Assembly: GCA_963807865.1 (NCBI GenBank)
Contig: CAWEDK010000020.1
Location: 248,001-312,000 of the forward strand
From: VAZQ01 sp963807865
GTDB taxonomy: Bacteria > Pseudomonadota > Alphaproteobacteria > Rhizobiales > Xanthobacteraceae
Length of the DNA stretch: 64,000 bases
Reading direction: 5' to 3'
In this document: in pieces, positions 1 through 9,748 of the stretch
How positions within the stretch are numbered: the stretch's first letter is position 1
How the letters are laid out: every line of letters begins with the position of its first letter
Program-made: the position numbers and the translations under genes
Notes under the pieces: generated by a model
Seen by the model: the letters and a program-made list of their open reading frames with translations, nothing else
Databases searched by the model: none
What the model was told of the DNA's origin: nothing

Positions 1-956
1 ATGCGCTCGTTGCTGCCGCTGATGGCCAAAGGGCATCGGCCCGGGCGATGCGGTCATCTGCCCGGCCTTCACCTTCACCGCGACCGCCGAGGTCGTGGCG
101 CTGGTCGGCGCGACGCCGGTGTTCGCCGATGTCGAGGAAGCGACCTTCAATCTCGATCCCGCACAGCCTGGAGCGGGCGATCGCCACCGCTCGCAAGGAA
201 GGGCTCACGCCCAAGGCGGTCATCCCGGTCGACCTGTTCGGTCAGCCCGCCGATTACGACCGCATCGACGCGATGGCGGACGCCGAGAAGCTGTTCGTGC
301 TCGACGATGCCGCCCAGGCGTTCGGCGCGACCTATCGGCAACCGCCGCGCTCGGCACGCTTGCGCACGCGACCGCGACGAGCTTCTTCCCGGCGAAGCCG
401 CTCGGCGTCTACGGCGACGGCGGCGCGGTGTTCACCGACGATGACGAACTCGCGGCGGTGATGCGAAGCCTGCGCGATGCATGGCGAGGGCAGCGAGCAA
501 ATACGATTGCGTGCGCATCGGCATGAACGGCCGGTTCGACACCGATCCAGGCGGCGGTGCTGATCGAGAAGCTGAAGATCTTTCCGGACGAGATCGCTGC
601 GCGCGCAGCGGGTCGCGCGCCGCTATTCGGCGGCGCTCGCCGATGTGGCGACCGCTGCCGCGCGTCGCCGACGGCTCGACCTCGGTGTGGGCGCAATACA
701 CCATCCGCCTTGCCGCCGGCCGGCGCGACGCGCTGGCGGCCGACGCTCAAGGCGCAGGGCATCCCGACCGCGGTGTATTATCCCAAGCCGGTGCACCACC
801 AGGCCGCCTACCGGGCGTTTCCGGTCGCCGACGGCGGCGTGCCGGTGAGCGAGCGGCTGGCCGAGGAAGTGATCAGCCTGCCGATGCACGCCTATCTCGA
901 CGAGCCGACGCAGGATCGCATCATCGCGGCGGTGCGGCGCGCGCTGGCCGAAATAG
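1..956 (+). CDS. DegT/DnrJ/EryC1/StrS aminotransferase, 5' partial, frame-broken
   Basis: PLP-dependent sugar aminotransferase of the DegT/DnrJ/EryC1/StrS family (fold I), which aminates keto-sugar nucleotides for surface polysaccharide or antibiotic sugars. The protein is readable only by stitching frames. It shows FVLDDAAQAFGATY (Asp/Gln pair that contacts the PLP ring), then ATSFFPAKPLGVYGDGGA, whose Lys is the expected Schiff-base residue, then RIGMNGRFDT and a C-terminal VYYPKPVHHQAAYRAF stretch typical of the family. The N terminus lies before the window. About eleven single-base insertions break the frame, near 30, 161, 337, 350, 476, 495, 544, 605, 658, 742 and 950. Removing the G near 950 ends the protein ...RALAK at TAG 954-956; uncorrected, the frame runs into the downstream repeat. 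The substrate cannot be named from sequence. murJ follows after a repeat. Confidence 0.8.
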
Positions 957-984
957 CCGCCGCTGACGGGGCGATCTCATTTCG

Positions 985-1076
985 CGTCATGGCCGGACTT
1001 GTTCCGGCCATCCACGGCTTTACTCTGCGCATGATTCCCCAAGACGTGGATGCCCGGCACAAGGCCGGGCATGACG
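985..1076. repeat. Paired palindromic repeat (CATGGCCGG type)
   Basis: Two inverted copies face each other. The left one is CGTCATGGCCGGACTTG and continues to a mirrored CCGGCCATCCACG. The right one is CGTGGATGCCCGGC and ends GCCGGGCATGACG. When read through in frame, this class of intergenic repeat gives the MAGLVPAIH-like peptide that is familiar as a false gene extension in Bradyrhizobiaceae and relatives. It separates the aminotransferase from murJ and may form a long hairpin in the transcript. Confidence 0.8.
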
Positions 1077-1094
1077 GAGCAACGACCCCGGGCC

Positions 1095-2664
1095 ATGCTG
1101 GGACGCATCTTCACCGTCGGCGGCTTGACGCTGCTTTCGCGGATCACCGGCTTCGCGCGCGACATCGTGCTCGCGGCCGTGCTGGGCGCCGGCCCGGTGG
1201 CGGACGCGTTCTTCGTGGCGCTGCGGCTGCCCAATCATTTCCGCGCGATCTTCGCCGAGGGCGCGTTCAACGCCGCGTTCGTGCCGGCCTATGCGCGCAT
1301 CCGCCAGCAGCACGGCGACGATCCGGCCAAGCTGTTCGCGGACCGCATCTTCACGCTGCTGTTCGCCAGCCAGGTCGTGCTGCTGGCGATTGCGCTGCTG
1401 TTCACGCCCGGGCGTGATCGACCTGCTGGCGCCGGGATTCGCCAAGGATCCGGGCCGGTTCGCGCTGGCGGTCGATCTCACCCGCATCACCTTCCCGTAC
1501 CTGCTCGCGGTCTCGCTGGTGACGCTCTACGGCGGCATCCTCAACGCGCTCGGCCGGTTCGCGGCCGCCGGCGGCGGCGCCGATCCTGCTCAACATCTCG
1601 ATGGTGGCGACGCTTGCGGTCGCGACGTTCTTCCCGACGCCGGGCCATGCGGCGGCCTGGGGCGTGCTGATCGCCGGCGTGCTGGAGGCGCTGCTGGTCG
1701 GCGGCGACGCCTGGCGCAACGGGCTGCTGCCGGCATTCCGCTGGCCGCGGCTCGACGACGGAGGTGAGAACGTTCTTCAAGCGGTTCGGCCCGGCGATCC
1801 TGGGCTCGGCCGGCACCCAGATCGCGCTGTTCGCCGACACCATCATCGCGAGCTTCCTGGCGGCCGGCTCGCTGTCCGCGCTGTATTACGCCGACCGCCT
1901 CAACCAGTTGCCGATCGGCGTGATCGGGATCGCGGTCGGCACCGTGCTGCTGCCCGAAATGGCGAACCGCATCGCCGGCGGCGACGAGCGCGGCGCCCAC
2001 CACGCCCAGAACCGCGCCATCGAGCTGACGCTGCTACTGTCGATTCCGTGCGTCGTCGCGTTCCTGCTGGTGCCCGATCTGATCATGCAGGCGCTGTTCG
2101 GCCGCGGCGCCTTCACCGCCGCCGACGCCCGTGCGTCGGCTGCCACGCTCGCCGCCTACGCGATCGGGCTATTTCCGTTCGTACTGATGCGCAGCGTCAC
2201 CGTCACTTTCCTGGCGCGCGGCGACACGCTGACGCCGGTGAAGGCGCTGGCAGTCGGTGTCGTTGTCAACGTCGCGCTCAAGGTCGCGCTGATGGGAGAC
2301 TACGCGCAGGTCGGTCTCGCGTTCGCGACCTCGATCGGCGCCTGGATCAATTTCGGCCTGCTGATCTGGTTCGCGGCGCGCCAGGATCTGCTGGTGATCG
2401 ACGACCGGCTCAAGGCCGCGGCCGGCAAGCTGGCGATCGCAGGGCATTGCGCTCGCGGTCGCGCTGTTCTTCGGCGCGCGCATCATCCCCGGCTGGTTTG
2501 CCGACTGGCCGACGCTGCGCGCCGAGATCACGCTGGCGTTGCTCGCGAGCCTCGGCGCGGTGGTCTATTTCGGCATCGTGCTCGCGCTGTTCGGCCGGCA
2601 GTGGCTCGCAGCCCTGAAACGCCGCGCCAAGCCGCCGCCACCGGCCGTGCGGGACGGCGACTAA
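1095..2664 (+). CDS. murJ: Lipid II flippase MurJ, frame-broken by four insertions
   Basis: Inner-membrane lipid II flippase of the MOP/MviN superfamily, needed to move the peptidoglycan precursor to the periplasm. The N terminus MLGRIFTVGGLTLLSRITGF and the stretches ARDIVLAAVLGAGPVADAFF and ALRLPNHFRAIFAEGAFNAA are highly characteristic of MurJ. Later segments (SLSALYYADRLNQLPIGVIG, PEMANRIAGGD, FLARGDTLTPVKALAVG) cover the remaining membrane helices. Extra bases near 1410, 1571, 1773 and 2443 split it into several frames. Deleting one G at each gives a continuous 521-residue protein ending at TAA 2662-2664, a normal MurJ length. The ATG at 1095 begins the conserved N terminus. An essential gene broken four times argues for sequence error rather than decay. 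Confidence 0.92.
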
Positions 2665-2692
2665 TTGAAGCAGGTTTGCTCTCTTCGCTCGT

Positions 2693-2770
2693 CCCCGCGG
2701 AAGCGGGGACCCAGTGCCACAAATACCGAATGCTTTGCTCTGGGTCCCCGCTTCCGCGGGGACGAGCAGA
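2693..2770. repeat. Inverted repeat pair, GTCCCCGC class
   Basis: Between the convergent murJ and protease genes are two mirror-image copies of a repeat: CGTCCCCGCGGAAGCGGGGA followed by CCCAG, and CTGGGTCCCCGCTTCCGCGG followed by GGACGAG. The arms are perfectly complementary over about 30 bases with a short AT-richer loop, so the RNA could fold into a very stable hairpin and terminate both genes. Single copies of the same class occur near 15527 and 47961. Confidence 0.85.
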
Positions 2771-2803
2771 GATGGAGCGCGTCACCTCAAAACGGGATAC
2801 ACG

Positions 2804-3802
2804 CTAGCGCGGCGTCCGCTCGCCGGGGGTGAGCGTGACCCGCCGCTCTTCGCCGTTGCGCCGCGTCTTGACCTCGACGGCACGGCCGATCTTGTCGCCC
2901 GCCAGCATCCGGATGAGATCGTCCGCGCCGGTCACGGGCACGCCGTCGAGCGTCAGGATGATGTCGCCTGAGGCGAGCCCGGCGCGGTCGGCCGGGCTGC
3001 CCGGTTCGACGCTCGCCACCATCACGGCGCTGTCCTGCGCGAGCCCCGCGGTGTGCCGCAGCCGCCGCGAGACCGCGAACTGCTGCGCGGCGATGCCGAT
3101 ATAGGCGCGCCGTACGCGGCCGTGCCGCACCAGTTCGCCCAGCACGAAGTTCGCCGTGTTGGATGCGACCGCGAAGCAGATGCCTTGCGCGCCCATGATG
3201 ACGGCGGTGTTGATGCCGACGACCTCGCCGCGCGACGACACCAGCGGCCCGCCGGAATTGCCCGGATTGAGCGCGGCGTCGGTCTGGATCACGTCGTCGA
3301 TCAGGCGGCCGGATTGCGCGCGCAGCGAGCGGCCGAGCGCGGAGACCACGCCGGTCGTCACCGTCGACTCGAAGCCGAGCGGATTGCCGATGGCGATCAC
3401 CAACTGGCCGCGCTTGAGTTGCTTGGAGTTGCCGAGCGCCGCCGCCGTCAGCGTGACGGGCGCGTCGATCCGCACCAAGGCGAGATCGGTGTCGGGGTCG
3501 TCGCCGACCACCCGGGCGGTGAAGCCGCGGCCCTCGACGGTGTTCACCTTCACCCGTGAGGCGCCGCCGACCACGTGGCTGTTGGTCAGCACCAGCCCAT
3601 CCGGCGCGACCACCACGCCGGAGCCCGTTCCGCCTTGCCGGCGGTCGTCGGCGCCTTTGAGGACGTCGAGCCGGACCACGGCCGGGCCGACGCGATCGAC
3701 CACATCGATCACGGCGCGCGAATAGGCATCAAGCAGTGCCTGATCTTCGGGCGGAATCTCGGATGCAGGCTCGGTTACGTTTGGGGCAGTGATGTCGAGC
3801 AT
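2804..3802 (-). CDS. HtrA-like trypsin-type serine protease with PDZ domain
   Basis: S1C (HtrA/Deg) family serine protease, 332 residues from ATG 3802. The catalytic triad is visible: His76 in LTNSHVVGG, Asp106 in DPDTDLALVRID, and Ser183 in LNPGNSGGPLVSSRG. A single PDZ domain occupies the C terminus (VASVEPGSPADRAGLASGDI, then LTLDGVPVTGADDL) and should bind exposed C-terminal peptides. No signal peptide or membrane segment is seen from 3802, nor from an in-frame ATG 17 codons upstream. The protein may therefore be cytoplasmic, unlike classical DegP. It is shorter than DegP (one PDZ instead of two) and closer to DegS-like architecture without the anchor. It is divergently oriented from the RND efflux genes. 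Confidence 0.88.
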   Translation of the reverse strand: MLDITAPNVTEPASEIPPEDQALLDAYSRAVIDVVDRVGPAVVRLDVLKGADDRRQGGTGSGVVVAPDGLVLTNSHVVGGASRVKVNTVEGRGFTARVVGDDPDTDLALVRIDAPVTLTAAALGNSKQLKRGQLVIAIGNPLGFESTVTTGVVSALGRSLRAQSGRLIDDVIQTDAALNPGNSGGPLVSSRGEVVGINTAVIMGAQGICFAVASNTANFVLGELVRHGRVRRAYIGIAAQQFAVSRRLRHTAGLAQDSAVMVASVEPGSPADRAGLASGDIILTLDGVPVTGADDLIRMLAGDKIGRAVEVKTRRNGEERRVTLTPGERTPR

Positions 3803-4026
3803 TTTGCGAACTCGGGGTAGGGGCCGTCGTGCGATGCCGGCAAAGCCGATCATCGTCCGGTCACGGCCGGGCGTTTAAGTGAGAATTGACGCAGATATGG
3901 GGGGCCGGGCGATTGCAGGGAAGGGGAGCGCTGGCGTTCACAACTCCGCGACCCATATTCGCAGCACATCCGCACCCACTTATCGCCACACCCGGCCGGA
4001 TATATCTGTTAGTTGACCCGCCATGA

Positions 4027-5223
4027 TTGATCCCCTTCCTCGCAATATGTGGCCTCCGCGCCTGTTCCGCTGCCCTTGCGGTGCTTGGGGCGCTCGTCCT
4101 CGCGGGTTGCAGCGAGGCTCCGAAGGCGCCGCCGGCGCCGCCGCCTCCCGTGGTCACCGTCGCGCCGCCGGTCAAACGCACCATCGTCGATCAGGACGAG
4201 TATGTCGGCCGCTTCGTCGCCGTGCAGTCGGTCGAGGTCCGCGCCCGTGTCTCCGGCTATCTCGACAAGGTGAATTTCGAAGATGGCCAGATCGTCAAGG
4301 AAGGCGATCTGCTGTTCAGCATCGACAAGCGGCCGTTCCAGAACACGCTCGATCAGGCCCGCGCCAATCTGCAGGTCGCACAGTCGAACGCGGCTTTCAC
4401 GGCGTCCGATCTGGCGCGCGCGCAGCAACTGGTGCGCGACCGGACCGTGACCGAGCAGATCTATGAGCAGCGCGCCCAGGCGAACCGCAACGCGCAGGCC
4501 TCGGTGTTGGCGAACGAAGCCCTGGTGCGCCAGGCCGCGCTCGATCTGGAATTCACCGATCTGCGCGCGCCGATCACCGGCCGCATCGGCGACCGGCACG
4601 TCACGCCCGGCAACCTGGTGACGGGCGGCACCGGCGGCAACACCACGCTGCTCGCCACCATCGTGTCGATCGATCCGATCCGCTTTGAGTTTACCTTCGA
4701 TGAGGCCTCGCTGTTGCGCTACGAGCGGCTGGCACGCAACGGCAAGGACGTGACCGGGCGCACTGCGCGGAGCACGGTCCGGCTCAAGCTCATCGACGAG
4801 CCGGACTTTTCGCACATCGGATACATGGACTTCGTCGACAACGTGATCGAACGCGGCACCGGCACGATTCGCGGCCGGGCACAGTTTGCCAACGCCGACG
4901 GCCTGTTCACGACCGGCATGTTCGGGCGGATTGAGGTCGCCAGTTCGGCGCCGTACGAAGCGCTGCTGGTTCCTGACGAGGCGATCGGCACCGAGCAGGC
5001 GCGCAAATTCGTGCTGGTGGTCGGCTCCGACGACATTGCGCGGCAGAAATTCGTCACGCTCGGCGACGTCCGGGACGGACTGCGGGTGATCAAGCAGGGA
5101 CTCGATCCGAACGACCGGGTGATTGTGATCGGTCTGATGCGGGCACGGCCGGGGAGCAAGGTGACGCCCAAGGAACAGGGCGCCCCCACTCAGGCGGCGT
5201 CGCCGCAGGCCAGTTCGAAGTAG
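4027..5223 (+). CDS. RND efflux periplasmic adaptor (membrane fusion protein)
   Basis: Periplasmic adaptor of a tripartite RND efflux pump (HlyD/AcrA family), 398 residues. The N terminus has a hydrophobic segment ending in LVLAGC, a lipobox, so the mature protein is probably a lipoprotein anchored in the inner membrane. The biotinyl-lipoyl motif (VEVRARVSGYLDKVNFEDGQ), a central alpha-helical hairpin (about residues 100-170) and the beta-barrel region (LDLEFTDLRAPITGRIGDRH) follow in the usual order. The start is a TTG at 4027; an ATG four bases earlier is in another frame and would lose the signal peptide. It ends 12 bases before the pump gene, so the two are surely co-transcribed. No outer-membrane channel gene lies nearby. 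Confidence 0.9.
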   Translation: MIPFLAICGLRACSAALAVLGALVLAGCSEAPKAPPAPPPPVVTVAPPVKRTIVDQDEYVGRFVAVQSVEVRARVSGYLDKVNFEDGQIVKEGDLLFSIDKRPFQNTLDQARANLQVAQSNAAFTASDLARAQQLVRDRTVTEQIYEQRAQANRNAQASVLANEALVRQAALDLEFTDLRAPITGRIGDRHVTPGNLVTGGTGGNTTLLATIVSIDPIRFEFTFDEASLLRYERLARNGKDVTGRTARSTVRLKLIDEPDFSHIGYMDFVDNVIERGTGTIRGRAQFANADGLFTTGMFGRIEVASSAPYEALLVPDEAIGTEQARKFVLVVGSDDIARQKFVTLGDVRDGLRVIKQGLDPNDRVIVIGLMRARPGSKVTPKEQGAPTQAASPQASSK

Positions 5224-5235
5224 CGATCGGTCGCG

Positions 5236-8200
5236 ATGCGCCTGTCCCATTTCTTCATCGACCGGCCGATCTTCGCCTCCGTAGTCTCGATCGTGATCGT
5301 GATCCTCGGGGCGGTCGCGTATTTCCGGCTCCCGGTCGCGCAGTATCCGGAAATCGCGCCGCCGGTCATTCAGGTCACCGGGCAGTATCCAGGCGCAAGC
5401 GCGGACGTGGTCGCGGCGACAACGGTCGCTCCCATCGAGGAGCAGATCAACGGCGTCGAGAACATGATCTACATGTCGTCGAACTCGACGGCTGACGGGC
5501 GCTTCTCGATCTCGGTGAGCTTCGAGCTCGGCACCAACCTCGACATCGCGCAGGTGCAGGTGCAGAACCGCGTTGCGATCGCGCAACCGCGACTGCCGCC
5601 TGACGTTCGGGCGATCGGCGTGACCGTGCAGAAGAGCTCGCCCGACCTGATGATGGTCGTGCATCTGATTTCGCCCGACAAATCGCGCAATACGCTGTTC
5701 ATCTCCAACTATGCGACGCTCGAGATCAAGGACGCGCTGACGCGGGTCGACGGCGTCGGCTCGATCACGGTGTTCGGCAGCCGCGACTATTCGATGCGCA
5801 TCTGGCTCGATCCGGATCGCCTTCAGTCGCTCGGCCTGACCGCCGCTGACGTGTCGCTGGCGTTGCAGCGCCAGAACATCCAGGTGGCGAGCGGCGTCCT
5901 CAACCAGCCGCCGGTGAGCAATCCCGGCGCCTTTCAGGTCGCCGTGAAGACCCTGGGGCGCCTGGCCGATCCGGACGAATTCGCCAATATCGTCATCAAA
6001 CAGACGCCGATCGCCGTGGTGCGGCTCAAGGACGTCGCCAAGGTCGAACTTGCGGCGCTCGACTATTCGTCGAATTCCTACCTGGACAACGAGCCTGCGG
6101 TTGCGCTCGCGGTGTTCCAGCGCCCCGGATCGAACGCACTCGAAACCGCACAGCGCATCCGCGATACCATGGCGCTACTCGCCAAGCGGTTTCCGACCGG
6201 CCTCGAATACAAGATTGTCTACGACCCGACCCAGTTCATTCAGCAGTCGGTCGATGAGGTCAAGACGACGATCTTCGAGGCGATCCTGCTGGTGGTGCTG
6301 GTCGTCGTCCTGTTCCTGCAGACCTGGCGGGCCGCGGTCATTCCGTTGCTGGCGATCCCGGTTTCGCTCGTCGGCACCTTTTTCTTGATGTCCCTGTTCG
6401 GCTTCACGCTCAACAATCTGTCGTTGTTCGGCCTGGTGCTCGCCGTCGGCATCGTGGTGGACGATGCGATCGTCGTGGTCGAGAACGTCGAGCGCAACAT
6501 CGCCGAGGGGCTGTCGCCGCATGACGCGGCGGTCAGGAGCATGGACGAGGTGGGCTCGGCGCTGATCGCAATCGCGCTGGTGCTGTGCGCGGTGTTCGTG
6601 CCGACGGTTTTCATCACCGGCATTTCCGGCCAGTTCTACCGCCAGTTCGCGCTCACCATTGCGGGCGCGACGGTGATCTCGCTGATCGTGTCCCTGACGC
6701 TCTCGCCCGCCATGTGCGCGCTGCTGCTCAAGCCGCACGAACACAAAGAACCGCGGTTCTGGATGCGGCCGCTGTATGGATTCTTCCGGCTGTTCAACCG
6801 GGGGTTCGACGGTGTCGCTGCCGGTTACGGCTGGCTGTCGGCGCGGGTTGTGCGTTATGCCGTCCTGACGCTGGTGGTTTATGGCGGCCTCCTTGCATTC
6901 GGCCTCAACGAGTTCCGCAAGACGCCGGTCGGGTTCATTCCGCAACTCGACCGCGGCTACCTGATCGCCATCATCCAGTTGCCTCCGGGCTCGTCGCTGT
7001 CACGCACCGACGCGGTGAACAAGCGCGCGGTCGATCTTGCCAAGCAAATCCCGGGTGTCGCGGGAGCGGTGAACATCGTCGGCTTCTCGGGCGCGACATT
7101 CACGAATGCGCCAAATGCCGGCGCGATCTTCGTCGTGCTCGATCCGTTCGAGGAGCGCGCCGGCGATCCGAAGAAGTCGGCCAATGCCATCATCGGTCAG
7201 CTCTACGGCAAGTTGGGGTCGATCCAGGAGGCCCTCGTCCTGGTCGTGCCGCCGCCGCCCGTGCAGGGCATCGGCAACGCGGGCGGCTTCCGGATGATGA
7301 TCGAGGACCGCGCCGGGCGCGGTTCGCAGCCGCTGCTCGAAGCGGTCAACGCCGTGATGGCCCGCGCGCGGCAGGCGCCAGAGATCGCAAGCCCGTTCTC
7401 GTTGTTCGAAGTCTCGACGCCACAGCTCTACCTGGATATCGACCGCACCAAGGCGCAAATGCTGGGCGTGAACGTGTCGGAAGTGTTCACCGCGTTGCAG
7501 ATCTATATCGGCTCGCTCTACGTCAACGACTTCAACTTGTTCGGCCGCACCTTCCGCGTGACCGTGCAGGCGGCTGATGAATTTCGCAACTCGCCCGAGG
7601 ACGTGCTGAAGCTGCGCGTGCGCAACGACCGGGGCGGGACCGTGCCGCTCGGATCGTTCACCACCGTTAACAACATCGCCGGGCCGTATCGCGTGCCGCG
7701 CTACAATCTATACCCGGCCGCCGAAATCGATGGCGTGGCGGCGCCCGGTTACTCGCAGAGCCAGGCGATCGCCGCCATGGAGCGGATCGCAAACGAGGTT
7801 CTGCCGGACGGCTTCAGCTACGAGTGGACGACGCTCGCGTATCAGCAATTGCGTGCCGGCAGCACGGCGATGTTCGCCTTCAGCTTGGCTGTGGTGTTCG
7901 TGTTCCTGGTGCTCGCGGCGCAGTTTGAAAGCCTCACGCTGCCGCTCGCGATCATCATGATCGTGCCGATGTGCCTGGTGGCGTCGATCACCGGCGTGGT
8001 GTTGCGCGGGCTCGACAACAACATCCTCACGCAGGTCGGCTTTGTCGTGCTCATCGGCCTCGCGGCGAAGAACGCCATCCTGATCGTGGAATTCGCCAAG
8101 CAGCTCGAGGATCAGGGCCGCGACCGCTTCGCCGCCGCAGTCGAGGCCGCCAAGCTGCGGCTGCGTCCGATTCTGATGACGTCGTTCGCGTTCATCTTCG

Positions 8201-8406
8201 GCGTGGTGCCGCTGGTGTGGGCGCAAGGGGCGGGCGCCGAACTGCGTCAGGCGCTCGGCACGGCGGTGTTCGCCGGCATGATCGGCGTGACGATTTTCGG
8301 ACTGATCTTCACGCCCGCGTTCTACGTGGTCTCGCGCTGGATCGCCGAGAAGTTGAGCCGCCGGCGCGTCGCGCCGCCCGCGCCGGAGACCCTGCCGGCG
8401 GAGTGA
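5236..8406 (+). CDS. RND multidrug efflux pump, inner-membrane permease (HAE1 family)
   Basis: Proton-driven RND transporter of the AcrB/MexB/MexF type, 1056 residues, the normal family length. It begins with the signature MRLSHFFIDRPIFASVVSIV (first membrane helix). Two large periplasmic loops are separated by membrane helices. The proton-relay aspartates are present as Asp409-Asp410 in GIVVDDAIVVVENVER. A second helical bundle near the C terminus carries VGFVVLIGLAAKNAILIVEF. The protein forms a homotrimer and, with the upstream adaptor, exports amphipathic compounds to an outer-membrane channel encoded elsewhere. Substrates cannot be predicted. The frame is intact and no local repressor gene of TetR or MarR type is adjacent. 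Confidence 0.94.
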   Translation: MRLSHFFIDRPIFASVVSIVIVILGAVAYFRLPVAQYPEIAPPVIQVTGQYPGASADVVAATTVAPIEEQINGVENMIYMSSNSTADGRFSISVSFELGTNLDIAQVQVQNRVAIAQPRLPPDVRAIGVTVQKSSPDLMMVVHLISPDKSRNTLFISNYATLEIKDALTRVDGVGSITVFGSRDYSMRIWLDPDRLQSLGLTAADVSLALQRQNIQVASGVLNQPPVSNPGAFQVAVKTLGRLADPDEFANIVIKQTPIAVVRLKDVAKVELAALDYSSNSYLDNEPAVALAVFQRPGSNALETAQRIRDTMALLAKRFPTGLEYKIVYDPTQFIQQSVDEVKTTIFEAILLVVLVVVLFLQTWRAAVIPLLAIPVSLVGTFFLMSLFGFTLNNLSLFGLVLAVGIVVDDAIVVVENVERNIAEGLSPHDAAVRSMDEVGSALIAIALVLCAVFVPTVFITGISGQFYRQFALTIAGATVISLIVSLTLSPAMCALLLKPHEHKEPRFWMRPLYGFFRLFNRGFDGVAAGYGWLSARVVRYAVLTLVVYGGLLAFGLNEFRKTPVGFIPQLDRGYLIAIIQLPPGSSLSRTDAVNKRAVDLAKQIPGVAGAVNIVGFSGATFTNAPNAGAIFVVLDPFEERAGDPKKSANAIIGQLYGKLGSIQEALVLVVPPPPVQGIGNAGGFRMMIEDRAGRGSQPLLEAVNAVMARARQAPEIASPFSLFEVSTPQLYLDIDRTKAQMLGVNVSEVFTALQIYIGSLYVNDFNLFGRTFRVTVQAADEFRNSPEDVLKLRVRNDRGGTVPLGSFTTVNNIAGPYRVPRYNLYPAAEIDGVAAPGYSQSQAIAAMERIANEVLPDGFSYEWTTLAYQQLRAGSTAMFAFSLAVVFVFLVLAAQFESLTLPLAIIMIVPMCLVASITGVVLRGLDNNILTQVGFVVLIGLAAKNAILIVEFAKQLEDQGRDRFAAAVEAAKLRLRPILMTSFAFIFGVVPLVWAQGAGAELRQALGTAVFAGMIGVTIFGLIFTPAFYVVSRWIAEKLSRRRVAPPAPETLPAE

Positions 8407-8433
8407 GCGACGGGCGACCGCGATGTGGGTGAA

Positions 8434-9615
8434 TCAATTCGCGCGGCGATGCAGGACGAACAGAAAAGCCAATAGCACGGCGGCCGACAGGCCGAGCGAC
8501 CAGTGAATACCGATCCCTGCGCCGAGGACGCCCACGGTGATGCCGCTGAAGGCTCGCATGCCGAGTCCGGCCATGTTGAACAGGCCGACAACGCGGCCGC
8601 GGATTTCGACGGGCGCATTCAATTGGACCAGGGCCTGCGCCATCGTGTTGAACGACAGCTCGAAGAACCCCGCGGCAAACAGCAACGCGATCGCCAGCGT
8701 GTAAGTCCCCGCCGTTGCGAATGCGAGCAAGGACAGACACCATAGAATTGCCAGGACGATGGCCGTCTGAGGGGTCGTTTTGAGCCGTCCCCACGCTTCC
8801 AGAGCGATGCCCGCGAGCAGCGCACCGGCCGCATCAGCGGCCAGAAGCACGCTGTAGGACACGCCAGGGTCGCCGTGCCCGAGTTCGTTGGCGAACTCCG
8901 GCATTTGGGCGTTGTAGGCGTTGCCGACCATGAAGGAGGTCAGCCCGGCGAGCAGCGTCATCGAGGTCAGAACCCGGTGCGTGCCGATTGCGCGGATGGT
9001 CTGCACGATGTCGGCAAGGCCGCGGATAGCAAGGCGTCTCGGCGCGGCGGTCCAGTCGCGGGTCGGCGCCCAGAACAGCCAAAGCAGCATCGGGAAGTAG
9101 AACAGCGTGTTGAGAATGATGCCGTGGGATGGACCCAGGGCCAGCATGATCACGCCGCCCACGGCCGGCCCGACCAGCACGCCCAGGTATCGCGCCATCG
9201 CGTTCAACCGGACCGCGCTCGGCAGATCGGCGGGGCCGACGATGTCGTAGAGCAGCAACTGGCTCGGCGTCTGCCACAGCACGCCGGCGCAGCCGTGGAT
9301 GACCAGAAGCAGCATCGCGCTCCACATCTGAAGCGTGTCGGTGATGAAGAGAATGCCCCATCCCGCCGACGCCACGATGAAGAGCAGCATCCCGCACTGG
9401 ATGATACGGCGCGAATTGAACCGGTCGGCCAGCCCGCCGACGGCGACGGAAAACAGCAGAAATGGCAGCCAATGCGACAGCACCGCGAAGCCGGCCAACG
9501 CGGGTGAGTGGAATTTCTGGAAGACCACCCAATAGCTGATCACATGCTCGACGTTGTCGGCCATCATGGCCAGGACGAACGCCGCGAACTGCGCGCGATA
9601 GGGCGGCGACTTCAT
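8434..9615 (-). CDS. MFS transporter (EntS/MFS_3-like exporter)
   Basis: Major facilitator superfamily permease of about 393 residues from ATG 9615; an in-frame ATG at 9726 would add a 37-residue polar leader that looks untranslated. Twelve hydrophobic segments are apparent. The cytoplasmic loop after helix 2 carries an MFS motif A variant, GGLADRFNSRRI. The helix 4-5 region QTPSQLLLYDIVGPADLPSA followed by VRLNAMARYLGVLVGPAVGG resembles the EntS-like MFS_3 group that exports siderophores or drugs. It points towards the RND genes and is convergent with them; no operon partner is visible. The substrate is unknown. Confidence 0.85.
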   Translation of the reverse strand: MKSPPYRAQFAAFVLAMMADNVEHVISYWVVFQKFHSPALAGFAVLSHWLPFLLFSVAVGGLADRFNSRRIIQCGMLLFIVASAGWGILFITDTLQMWSAMLLLVIHGCAGVLWQTPSQLLLYDIVGPADLPSAVRLNAMARYLGVLVGPAVGGVIMLALGPSHGIILNTLFYFPMLLWLFWAPTRDWTAAPRRLAIRGLADIVQTIRAIGTHRVLTSMTLLAGLTSFMVGNAYNAQMPEFANELGHGDPGVSYSVLLAADAAGALLAGIALEAWGRLKTTPQTAIVLAILWCLSLLAFATAGTYTLAIALLFAAGFFELSFNTMAQALVQLNAPVEIRGRVVGLFNMAGLGMRAFSGITVGVLGAGIGIHWSLGLSAAVLLAFLFVLHRRAN

Positions 9616-9748
9616 GGCTGCAAACGAGCTGGATGCAGCCGCCGCGTTCGTCGAAGGTTCAGGATTCAATCGATCACCTGGGTAAACGTGGCCGGGACTA
9701 CGCCATTTCGATGCCGGAGGAGGCATCGGGAATTCCGCTCGCTCGATC

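Noticed and set aside
4009..5664. 551-residue open frame on the minus strand across the efflux adaptor
   Set aside because: Antisense shadow of two well-conserved efflux genes in GC-rich DNA. The translation is Arg/His/Asp-rich with no recognisable motif.
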